Positions 9,169 through 16,724 of a stretch of DNA of 64,000 bases are shown here, in pieces. The stretch comes from a virus. Every line of letters begins with the position of its first letter. Position 1 is the first letter of the stretch. Under the pieces are notes generated by a model. It saw nothing but the letters and a program-made list of their open reading frames with translations, was not told where the DNA came from and ran no database searches. Both the position numbers and the translations under genes were made by a program. The stretch is from IMG/VR virus record IMGVR_UViG_3300027847_002834, positions 124,001 to 188,000 of that record, one strand, 5' to 3'.

Positions 9169-11724
9169 TTATGAACAACCACTAAATCCACAGTTTGTAC
9201 ACATTATGCAACCATTTTCATACTTTAAGGATTTAGTTTCACAACTGGCACAATAATCTGCGGATGTTTGTCCATCGTTGATATATTTCTTTAACACTCT
9301 TGAAATTCCTTTCTCAAAAGTAAACATATTTATATCTGATGTTTTGTGAAGTTGCTCACATATAAAATGAATCGGTACATAATGTCTCAACATTGTTGAT
9401 ACCATTCTAGTATACGTTCCCAAATCCGGTCTAAATGAAGATGCTAAATCCTTTATTACCATTCCTTCATCCCCATCTACAGATCCTAAATACAAATCAT
9501 AAGTCCTAATACCATTATCACTTCTTTTATTTTTCTTAATCCACCCTGACTTATATTTAGACGGAATAGATATTTCTCCCTTCTGACCACCAAATATCTC
9601 ATACGGTTGGCCATCAATTTGTCCTACAAAAAAGATCCATTCGTTTCCTTCAATAGTTGAATAGTGAATATCACATTGTAACATATCAGGACGTTTAGAT
9701 GGAAAAACTTCTTCATTTTTATCTTCATCAATTGGTTCTTTTGATATTAGAACTCCACTTCTGCAACCATCTCTATAAATTGTAATACCCTTTAATCCAT
9801 GTTTCCATGAGTCCATATAAATATCACAAACTTCATCAACAGTAACATCACTTGGTAGATTAATAGTAGAAGATATAGAATGAGTTATATATTTTTGAAC
9901 AATGCCTTGAAGTTTAACTCGTTTGCTCCAATTGATGTCCGACGCAGTACATCCCCAATATGGAGATTCTTCTAAATTAGTTTTCTTTGTTGCTGTTCTC
10001 CATGCTGCTAACTGTGGATGATCTGTATCAAATTCCATCCATGAATCACCAAGGTCATCAACAAAATCAACTTTTGCACCTGGATCATTTGGATTTACCT
10101 TTCTGCGTCTTGTATATGATAATTGGTATACTGGCTCAATGCCGGATGAAACGTTAGCCATAAGTGAAACTGTTCCAGTAGGAGCAACTGTACTTATTGA
10201 TACATTACGTCTACCATATTTCATGTTTCGGTTATATATCTCAGGAAAATCAGATTTAAGCATTTGAATGAAGTCAGAAGTTTTCTCTATGTTGGGATCG
10301 AATCCTGCAAATGGACCCCTTTCAACAGCCATATCAATAGATGAATCCCATTCAGCTTCACACTTAACTTTCATTATCATATCAGTAATAGTTAAAGCAT
10401 CATCGCTATCAAACTTGATATTTTGTGCCGCTAAACAATCACCTAATCCAGTAAAACCTAATCCGGTTCTTCTTCCCTGTTCTGCCTGAAAACGAATCTC
10501 CATCCATGTTCGTTTTTCTATCTCTTTTATATGTACAGGACAGTCATCAGAAGCTACCTTTTCTAAAATTCTATCAATGTATTTAATTTCCAAATCTACA
10601 ACATCATCCATAAGGCGTTGTGCTTCATACGTGTACTCATAAAACAATTCAAAATCAAACTGTGCATTTTCAATAAAAGGGTTCTTTACAAAGCTATAAA
10701 GATTCATACACATCAATCTACAAGTATCGCCGCCCTGCATCGCAATTTCCGAGCAAGGATTTGTAGAACTATTCTCATACTGAGGATAAACTGAAGATGG
10801 CGAATAATTATGCTGAGTATCCCAAAAAATTAAACCAGGTTCTGCTGTTGAATGAGCAGATTCATTTATCTTCATCCATAATTCTTTTGCATTAACAGTC
10901 TTGTAAATATTATCTGAATTACATGGCCAACACAAATCAAATGTATCATCATTTTCAACTGCATTCATAAAATCATCACTAAGACGTACTGATATATTTG
11001 CACCAGTCACCTTAGTCAAATCGGCTTTAACTGAAATAAACGCTTCAATGTCAGGATGCCTAACGTCCATTGTAATCATCAATGCTCCACGCCTTCCACC
11101 TTGTGCAACTTCACGTGTAGTATTAGAGAATCGCTCCATAAAAGAAACTGATCCAGTTGACGATATCGCCGCATTACTCACATGTGTGCCTGCTGGTCTT
11201 AAATCAGAAATATCGACTCCAACCCCACATCTCCGTTTCATCAATTGTGCTAACTGTTGATCACTATAACATATACCCGCATATGAATCATGTGGGGGAT
11301 CTATAACCACACAATTAGATAGTGATCCAATCTGTTTATCATTACCCAATATGGACATAATTGATCCTTGGGGTATTATATATCTAAATCCGTGTATAAG
11401 ATGATAAATTTTAGAACGAGTTAATTGTTTTCTATTTCTGCCATACTCTGATAATTTTCCAGTATCTTTTACCTTTTTAGTTGATTCTACTTCAGATTTA
11501 AAAAATTCATCAGCCAATCTGCTATGCATATCATCTGGGGTTAATTCAAAATAGTTTCCACTAGAATCTTTTACACAATATTTATTTATCCACGTTGTTG
11601 ATGGTAAATCTTCTCCGTTGAAATAATTAGTAGCGGCACCTAATACATCCTCAAATTTATAGCTATCCATTTTCTTCTTAGTTCTCCTAGATTTTTTAAC
11701 TACAGTACTCTTCTTTAAGACCAT
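9169..11724 (-). CDS. nrdJ: Adenosylcobalamin-dependent (class II) ribonucleotide reductase
   Basis: A large reductase, 851 residues from the ATG at 11724, which has an AAGGAAG ribosome-binding site seven to eight bases upstream; the frame also extends to a TTG at 11757. Class II hallmarks include GVGVDISDLRPAG, SSTGSVSFMERFSNTTRE, the NPCSE motif (NPCSEIAMQGGDTCRL), PTGTVSLMANVSSGIEP and a C-terminal Cys-rich tail (YCASCETKSL then CIMCTNCGFSGC) as in NrdJ enzymes. It reduces ribonucleotides to deoxyribonucleotides in either oxygen regime using B12, which the phage must obtain from the host. No class I small subunit or class III activase gene is present in the window. Confidence 0.92.
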   Translation of the reverse strand: MVLKKSTVVKKSRRTKKKMDSYKFEDVLGAATNYFNGEDLPSTTWINKYCVKDSSGNYFELTPDDMHSRLADEFFKSEVESTKKVKDTGKLSEYGRNRKQLTRSKIYHLIHGFRYIIPQGSIMSILGNDKQIGSLSNCVVIDPPHDSYAGICYSDQQLAQLMKRRCGVGVDISDLRPAGTHVSNAAISSTGSVSFMERFSNTTREVAQGGRRGALMITMDVRHPDIEAFISVKADLTKVTGANISVRLSDDFMNAVENDDTFDLCWPCNSDNIYKTVNAKELWMKINESAHSTAEPGLIFWDTQHNYSPSSVYPQYENSSTNPCSEIAMQGGDTCRLMCMNLYSFVKNPFIENAQFDFELFYEYTYEAQRLMDDVVDLEIKYIDRILEKVASDDCPVHIKEIEKRTWMEIRFQAEQGRRTGLGFTGLGDCLAAQNIKFDSDDALTITDMIMKVKCEAEWDSSIDMAVERGPFAGFDPNIEKTSDFIQMLKSDFPEIYNRNMKYGRRNVSISTVAPTGTVSLMANVSSGIEPVYQLSYTRRRKVNPNDPGAKVDFVDDLGDSWMEFDTDHPQLAAWRTATKKTNLEESPYWGCTASDINWSKRVKLQGIVQKYITHSISSTINLPSDVTVDEVCDIYMDSWKHGLKGITIYRDGCRSGVLISKEPIDEDKNEEVFPSKRPDMLQCDIHYSTIEGNEWIFFVGQIDGQPYEIFGGQKGEISIPSKYKSGWIKKNKRSDNGIRTYDLYLGSVDGDEGMVIKDLASSFRPDLGTYTRMVSTMLRHYVPIHFICEQLHKTSDINMFTFEKGISRVLKKYINDGQTSADYCASCETKSLKYENGCIMCTNCGFSGCS

Positions 11725-11764
11725 TAAAAAAACTTCCTTTCTTGTCGGATTCTTCAAATCCTAA

Positions 11765-12511
11765 TCATTCTAACTTCTTATGTAAACAAAGAGCGATACC
11801 GATAGAATCCGCAATATCTGAAGATACTCCAGTTTGTGAATAGATGTCATTTCCTATCACGGATAACTCTTTGTCGATTTCCTTTTGCTCAATCTTAAAT
11901 TTGATTTTATTATTTTCATAGAGCAAGGTCTCATCCTTTATTTTGTTCTCTATTTCAACTTTTTCATCTCCACTAAATGGGTTTCGTTTTCTCTTCAATG
12001 ACGACTTTAGTTTATCTAGAAGCTTCTTTTCACCAACTAATTGCTTTTTAAAGTTATCAATATAAATATTCTTTTCTGCTATTAAATAATCAAAAGTTTC
12101 AAAATCACCAGTAACACTAATGTTAAAAGTTCGACATACCTCTAATTGTGTTTTCCATTTTGGTGTGTTGGATGCAATTCCATTCAATGAATTGGATTTC
12201 CAATGGCTAGGATCATACAATACAATATTGTCTTTTACTGCTGAATATGCAGCATGTATAAATACTCCATTTATCCTAGCCAAATACGTCAAAGTCTTAG
12301 CTCCTGAAATAGCCAAGATTACATCCTCCATAGCAACATAATCAGGTTTATATCTATTAAATAATCGAGTAGCTTCATTGTGATAGAAACTTAATTTCTG
12401 AGGAAGACTTAATTTAGACGATGGGCAAATAGATCCATAATCAACTAACAATCCATCATCTAATACCGACCACCCTGTTGTGGTGGCCGGATCAAAGCCT
12501 AATATTATCAT
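11765..12511 (-). CDS. RuvC-like resolvase/nuclease with inserted helical segment
   Basis: The 248-residue protein starts with the RNase H-fold motif MIILGFDPATTTGWSVLDDG (Asp7), has a second acidic residue in DYVAMEDVI (Glu62) and a last acidic pair in SDIADSIGIAL (Asp232/Asp235), the order of catalytic residues in RuvC-type Holliday junction resolvases. Typical RuvC proteins are 160-190 residues; here a charged, coiled-coil-like block of about 70 residues (about 150-220) lies before the last motif. It would process branched DNA before packaging. The start overlaps the NADAR stop codon (TAATG). Confidence 0.8.
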   Translation of the reverse strand: MIILGFDPATTTGWSVLDDGLLVDYGSICPSSKLSLPQKLSFYHNEATRLFNRYKPDYVAMEDVILAISGAKTLTYLARINGVFIHAAYSAVKDNIVLYDPSHWKSNSLNGIASNTPKWKTQLEVCRTFNISVTGDFETFDYLIAEKNIYIDNFKKQLVGEKKLLDKLKSSLKRKRNPFSGDEKVEIENKIKDETLLYENNKIKFKIEQKEIDKELSVIGNDIYSQTGVSSDIADSIGIALCLHKKLE

Positions 12512-12993
12512 TATGGAGTAACCTTCTCTCGTATATCCATTAATATTTTACCTAATTGATTTTGACCTCTATTTGAATAACCCCAATAATTACTAAACGG
12601 TGACATTTCCCGAAGTTCTTTATCTCCAGTTGAAATTAGACGTGACTTCAATTCAGGATTCTGATCAAATTTAGCATAGCAGCCATCATACATCAACTGC
12701 CACTTGTTATTATCCCAATCATCTATTGACTTGCACCCTTTAGATATAGCTTTAGCTTCTGCTGGAGTAGTTGCCGCCTTTATGTATGCCCAGTCTCCAG
12801 GTTCATCACATCTTCTAGTATAATACCATTGTGCCACACTATCCCACCATTCATCATCCAAATAAAACTTTGATGGATGAAATACTGATAGAAAATAAAA
12901 CACACTGCTACTATGTGGACCATGGAAATCTATATAAGATACTCCTCTTGGGATATTTATAACTTTATCTCTTTTCTGTTTTTTTAATGCCAT
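12511..12993 (-). CDS. NADAR-family protein (ADP-ribosyl glycosidase-like)
   Basis: The 160-residue protein matches the NADAR (YbiA/DUF1768) pattern throughout: FLSVFHPSKFYLDDEWWDSV near 34-53 where the family has the 'F.......EHYYQ' region, YAKFDQNPELK at 106-116, STGDKELREMSPFSNYWG at 121-138, and GQNQLGKILMDIR at 143-155. Family members hydrolyse N-glycosidic bonds of riboflavin intermediates or remove ADP-ribose from guanine in DNA, countering DarT-type toxins. In a phage an anti-defence role is the likeliest reading. It is coupled to the RuvC-like gene by a one-base overlap. Confidence 0.82.
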   Translation of the reverse strand: MALKKQKRDKVINIPRGVSYIDFHGPHSSSVFYFLSVFHPSKFYLDDEWWDSVAQWYYTRRCDEPGDWAYIKAATTPAEAKAISKGCKSIDDWDNNKWQLMYDGCYAKFDQNPELKSRLISTGDKELREMSPFSNYWGYSNRGQNQLGKILMDIREKVTP

Positions 12994-13008
12994 TTTATAA
13001 CCTCTCTA

Positions 13009-13938
13009 TTATAAAGACCAAGATTGTGTATGTAATTTCACAATCTCAGAAGTAACATTCTCATTATCAGGAATACTAACAATATTACAAGCTAAGTCAA
13101 ACTCATCTACTGAATTATCAAAGAATACTGTACATTCCAATTTGTGACATAAACAATATGTAATATATCTCGACGGAAATCCAAAGAATCGTTCACATGA
13201 ATGTAATATATTTACTATATTTTGATCCGTTACATTTGAAACTGGCATCACATTCAATAATTCTTTTATTTCAGACATCTGATGATATGTATAATGTTCA
13301 CTTAGATCACCTAATATGTAAACTATCAGTGATTTATGTTTTCTTGCTAAAAATTCTAAATAACTAAACTCAATCATTTGGTCCTCATCAGATTTCTCTA
13401 AGTGAAGAATAATAAATGGTCGGTGTGACTGAATTCTTGCAGTTGGAGGCATTAAAAAGAAATCATCTTTCTTTAAAGAATTAAATTCTTCTATAACGCC
13501 ATCCTGTTTATTATTACCATGAATAGTTTCAGGTTTACCTTTTGGTGTTTCTACTATTCTAGGATCCTTTTTCTTTTCCTTTTCAGTTCTCATATCAGAA
13601 GCAGTAAAATCAGTTATGCAATCATGATCTGCTTCCTCATCAACTTTTCCACATTCTACACATAAAGATTTCTTTCGTCTATATGATAAAATAGTTTTTA
13701 TTCGCGCATCCAATTCAGGAATAACCTTTAATGGAGTAGATTCTTCGGGTTTAAGTTCGGGCTTACCCGAAATTATATCTTTGTCTTCTAACTCAACTCC
13801 TCTCATATCAGATTTAACATAATTTTCATAACATGTATGTTCTGATTCAGCTTCCGCTGTACCACACAACACACATAAATCTTTCTTTTTTCTATATCCG
13901 GAGATAGATCTCTTTTTGGGTTCTGATACTCTTTTCAC
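13009..13938 (-). CDS. Protein with two CxxC-HxC zinc knuckles and a GT-B-like C-terminal half
   Basis: The 309-residue protein carries two copies of a C-x2-C-x8-H-x-C motif (Cys22/Cys25/His34/Cys36 and Cys93/Cys96/His105/Cys107), each preceded by a basic YRKKKDL/YRRKKSL stretch and followed by a 'SDMR' tail, so the N-terminus is a tandem repeat. Residues about 155-309 resemble the C-terminal half of a GT-B/GT9 glycosyltransferase (PFIILHLEKSD..., then NIVNILHSCERFFGFPSRY) but lack the clear donor-binding motif. It lies eight bases downstream of a GT9 gene and may be its partner. The glycosyltransferase link is inference. Confidence 0.65.
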   Translation of the reverse strand: MKRVSEPKKRSISGYRKKKDLCVLCGTAEAESEHTCYENYVKSDMRGVELEDKDIISGKPELKPEESTPLKVIPELDARIKTILSYRRKKSLCVECGKVDEEADHDCITDFTASDMRTEKEKKKDPRIVETPKGKPETIHGNNKQDGVIEEFNSLKKDDFFLMPPTARIQSHRPFIILHLEKSDEDQMIEFSYLEFLARKHKSLIVYILGDLSEHYTYHQMSEIKELLNVMPVSNVTDQNIVNILHSCERFFGFPSRYITYCLCHKLECTVFFDNSVDEFDLACNIVSIPDNENVTSEIVKLHTQSWSL

Positions 13939-13946
13939 TTAAATTC

Positions 13947-15179
13947 CTATAGTTGTAATAATCTATTTATTTTTTCGTGTGCCTGTTCAAAATCAATATT
14001 ATTGAAACAAGGGGACATTCCATTATCATTAAATGGACATGGGGTATGACCATGTAAACAACAGTATCGCCCACCATAACTACATACATCACTTGGCTTA
14101 GGTTCTATGTAATCAACATTATCATATAAACTAACTCGTATATGACCAGGAAATGGACCATACAATGAAAATGCAGGAACCCCCAATGCAGCAGATAAAT
14201 GTACAAACGATGAATCTGGTGTTATAACCATTTTAGAATGGGCTATAATACTAACAGCAATAGCTATCGTTGAACTTAACTTTGATATGTTATATACATT
14301 CTTTCTTAAATCAGGAGGGATAGTTGCTTCAATAAACTTATCCATCTGTTCTTTTAAATCTGGTCTGTCAACTATGACTATAGTTCTACCTTGTTCTAAT
14401 AATGGAGTTAAAATATTCTTCCAGCATAGCAATGAAGGAGTTCTAATAGGTGACGAAGCTCGTATCTGAACTCCTATAAATTCACCTGCGGTTATACCCA
14501 TCTCTTTCAGTTTAGCAGCTACAATGTCGTTATTTTCAGTTTTAGTGTACTGTATGGGTTTTAATTCATTATCCGGTATATCAAGTCCCATCCACCTTGA
14601 AAATAGTTTATATGCATTTACTTTCTTAGCTTCATTGCATCGCTCTATGACTCCTTCAAATGTTACATGATAATCTGCTTTCTGAAAGTAGTTATAATCA
14701 ATTGGTAGGTGGACCAACTCATCTATACATTCCCAATTATCAACTAATGAAAAGTAATTAGGAGCACACGAGAAGATTATGTGACAGCTAGGATATTTCT
14801 TTTTGAGATAGTATAGATTAGGCTGGATAAACATCAAGTCACCTATTCCTCCAGTTCTCCACACCAATATTGATTTGTTAGTTAAATCTTGTCCATTGTA
14901 TGGACGATATATATCTTTGAATTTAACCTTGGAAGGTTCTAAACATTCATCCCCATTAGGATCTTGTTTTAATCTATCATACAAATAGATAGACATTACC
15001 TTTGATGTTCCTTTTGTGAATTTATGCTTTGCAAATCTATCTATTGAAAATTCAAATGTGACTTTAGATGTTCCTATAACCATACCTGGGGTAGATTTTC
15101 GCAACTCTTCAATATTATCATACATAGTAGTAACATCGCTATGGACAATACCTAACTCAGTTAATAATTTAGGATCCAA
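13947..15179 (-). CDS. Glycosyltransferase family 9 (heptosyltransferase-like)
   Basis: The 410-residue protein has an extra N-terminal region (about 1-100) and then the GT9 core: ILVWRTGGIGDLMFIQP at 104-120 (the family's 'R..GiGDvl...P' motif), GEFIGVQIRASSPIRT in the middle, and ITPDSSFVHLSAALGVP followed by FSLYGPF at about 318-342, the donor-binding motif of ADP-heptose:LPS heptosyltransferases. It would transfer heptose or another sugar to an acceptor that cannot be named. Cys-rich residues near the end (CSYGGRYCCLHGHTPCPF) may bind metal. An RfaE2-like enzyme that could make an NDP-sugar is encoded at 25692. Confidence 0.85.
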   Translation of the reverse strand: MDPKLLTELGIVHSDVTTMYDNIEELRKSTPGMVIGTSKVTFEFSIDRFAKHKFTKGTSKVMSIYLYDRLKQDPNGDECLEPSKVKFKDIYRPYNGQDLTNKSILVWRTGGIGDLMFIQPNLYYLKKKYPSCHIIFSCAPNYFSLVDNWECIDELVHLPIDYNYFQKADYHVTFEGVIERCNEAKKVNAYKLFSRWMGLDIPDNELKPIQYTKTENNDIVAAKLKEMGITAGEFIGVQIRASSPIRTPSLLCWKNILTPLLEQGRTIVIVDRPDLKEQMDKFIEATIPPDLRKNVYNISKLSSTIAIAVSIIAHSKMVITPDSSFVHLSAALGVPAFSLYGPFPGHIRVSLYDNVDYIEPKPSDVCSYGGRYCCLHGHTPCPFNDNGMSPCFNNIDFEQAHEKINRLLQL

Positions 15180-15181
15180 TT

Positions 15182-15526
15182 CTAATTTTTCCTCAGGTTC
15201 AATATTAATTCAGTTTGCTTATGTAATATAGAATCGTGTAAACAATTCAAGGTAGTTGAATCAAACAGAGTAACTGCTCTTCTACCAGCCTTCTCCAAAA
15301 AATCAAAATATTGAGTTATATGGGTTTCTACTTCCTCCATTTGAGAGATCGGATTCAATAACGATAAAGATATAGCTTTTATAATCGAATCATTTCCTTC
15401 ACGGTATAACTCTTTCTTATCTTTGTTATCTAATATTTTAGATCTACTTCCTATCTTTGAAATCTTCCTAAGAAGTATTCTCTTAGTTTTTCTGTAACTT
15501 CCAACTTCAATTTTAATTTTTGCCAT
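15182..15526 (-). CDS. Small basic hypothetical protein
   Basis: A 114-residue protein, first gene of the minus-strand block. The N-terminal 40 residues are strongly basic (SYRKTKRILLRKISKIGSRS), the rest helical with EEVETHITQYFDFLEKAGRR. No family is recognised. It ends two bases before the GT9 start and shares its transcript. The basic start would fit RNA or DNA binding. Confidence 0.65.
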   Translation of the reverse strand: MAKIKIEVGSYRKTKRILLRKISKIGSRSKILDNKDKKELYREGNDSIIKAISLSLLNPISQMEEVETHITQYFDFLEKAGRRAVTLFDSTTLNCLHDSILHKQTELILNLRKN

Positions 15527-15736
15527 TTACTCATTTATTCTTTATATAAGTAACAGTATCTTATTTGTGAGTATAAAAAGATATATTATATATATTAATA
15601 ATTGGAATACTTCTTATGTAGTATTCTGTGGTGGTAGCTGGTGGGATTTTTATTATCAATATTATTTAGAACATATTTAAAGAAGGTTCATCAACGATAC
15701 AGCCTTCAAAAAGAAACTAAAAAAAGGAAACACAAA
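15527..15736. promoter_or_regulatory. Divergent promoter region
   Basis: About 210 non-coding bases lie between the minus-strand block and the H1-like gene. They contain very AT-rich promoter-like tracts (TATAAAAAGATATATTATATA near 15572-15592 and TATATTAATA near 15591-15600) and a 7-bp hairpin GAATACT/AGTATTC at about 15605-15626. Direction of each promoter cannot be told from sequence alone. The plus-strand frame is open further upstream (to 15641) but without a convincing start. Confidence 0.4.
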
Positions 15737-15964
15737 ATGGAAAGCAACGAACAAGTACCAGTACCAGTAGCGGAAGTAGAACTAGATGCATATGATTCAA
15801 CTATTTCATCACTACAAGGCAAGTTCACTGCATTCGTAACTGAAGCTCAATCCGGAAAAGGAAAAAAAGCCTCTGCTCTTAGAGCAAGAAAACTAAGTCT
15901 CGAACTTAGAAAGGATCTACAAGAATTCAGATCAGCTTCAGTTACTAACGATAAAGCACACTAA
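15737..15964 (+). CDS. Histone H1-like small DNA-binding protein
   Basis: The ATG at 15737 has an AAAGGAAA ribosome-binding site nine bases upstream and gives a 75-residue protein. The segment SGKGKKASALRARKLSLELR followed by KDLQEFR (residues 39-65) matches the pattern of bacterial Hc1/histone H1-like proteins ('G..AAG.RARK.L.EL.KL.QE.R'), which bind and condense DNA. The N-terminal 25 residues are acidic. It may compact phage or host DNA. The gene is monocistronic, ending at a strong terminator, which suggests separate, possibly high, expression. The family call is by pattern only. Confidence 0.55.
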   Translation: MESNEQVPVPVAEVELDAYDSTISSLQGKFTAFVTEAQSGKGKKASALRARKLSLELRKDLQEFRSASVTNDKAH

Positions 15965-15979
15965 GATTTTATTTTTTAG

Positions 15980-16025
15980 TAAAAAAAAAGCGACTTAGGA
16001 ATAACCCCCTAAGTCGCTTCTTTCA
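15980..16025. terminator. Bidirectional rho-independent terminator
   Basis: A perfect 12-bp stem AAGCGACTTAGG (15988-15999) with CCTAAGTCGCTT (16008-16019) and an 8-base loop. It is preceded by nine A and followed by TCTTT, so it can work in both directions between the convergent genes ending at 15964 and 16035. Confidence 0.9.
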
Positions 16026-16034
16026 CGTCTTGGA

Positions 16035-16571
16035 CTACTCTGGTGACTTCATCAACTTGATTCCGAACACTTGTTGGGCATCGGTGATGAACGAGGTCAC
16101 CGCAGCATCCCGTGCACTCAAATGCAAAGCACGAAGTCTATCAATTTGATCATCGATTTGATGGAGGGCTGTTGCGTATTGTGTCGGCGTTGTCGCTGCC
16201 TCCACATCATGCTGAAGCATGTCGAATTCAGTACGACGTGACTTCGGAGGTGTGGGGGTAGATGACGGAGTAGCCACCACCATCTCCTCCACATCCAAAT
16301 CAATCAGATGCGAAACATCCATATGACGTTTTCCCTTGATCCGGTTCTTTCCCTTGTTTCCTTTCTTCCACCTTTGCCTATCAATGGTGGTTATCCCGAG
16401 GATGTTGCAAATATTCGTCGACCGCATCGTGGGATATATGGTCGCGATTGCATTGTACTGCCCCAAAAGAATTCCCTTCTGATCTTCGGACCACATCCGG
16501 GAAATTCCTGAACGCTTCTTCTTCATACTGATCGGACCCAAAATAAGGTCCTGTTGGACGTTGATGGTCAT
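16035..16571 (-). CDS. GC-richer accessory gene, probable HTH protein
   Basis: A 178-residue protein with a GAGGGA ribosome-binding site five bases before the ATG at 16571. Base composition is visibly richer in G and C than the neighbouring genes. Residues about 25-75 (MWSEDQKGILLGQYNAIA... then STNICNILGITTIDRQRW) look like a helix-turn-helix followed by a basic patch KKGNKGKNRIKGKR. Next come a Pro/Thr linker (TPSSTPTPPKS) and a helical end. The gene lies alone on the minus strand between plus-strand genes, as expected of a recently acquired moron with regulatory potential. Function not recognised. Confidence 0.65.
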   Translation of the reverse strand: MTINVQQDLILGPISMKKKRSGISRMWSEDQKGILLGQYNAIATIYPTMRSTNICNILGITTIDRQRWKKGNKGKNRIKGKRHMDVSHLIDLDVEEMVVATPSSTPTPPKSRRTEFDMLQHDVEAATTPTQYATALHQIDDQIDRLRALHLSARDAAVTSFITDAQQVFGIKLMKSPE

Positions 16572-16724
16572 GATGTTCCCTCTCTGTAGAGATGTTTTTT
16601 GTGAAGGATGAAACTAAAGACCAAATAGTTTCATCCTGATTTAAAAGATATATATATAGTACAGATTACTCATAAAACAAGAATTTATTTTAGAAATAAG
16701 GAATAACAGTTAAAGGAGCTTTTA
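16572..16724. promoter_or_regulatory. Divergent intergenic region with 12-bp inverted repeat and promoter-like tract
   Basis: A perfect inverted repeat AGGATGAAACTA (16605-16616) and TAGTTTCATCCT (16626-16637) with a 9-base spacer lies about 35-65 bases upstream of the minus-strand accessory gene. It could be an operator for a dimeric regulator or a leader hairpin. It is not followed by a T-run on either strand. An AT tract AAAAGATATATATATAGTAC at 16643-16662 resembles the recurrent promoter-like motif and would serve the polymerase gene, which has its own AAAGGAG ribosome-binding site. Confidence 0.45.
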
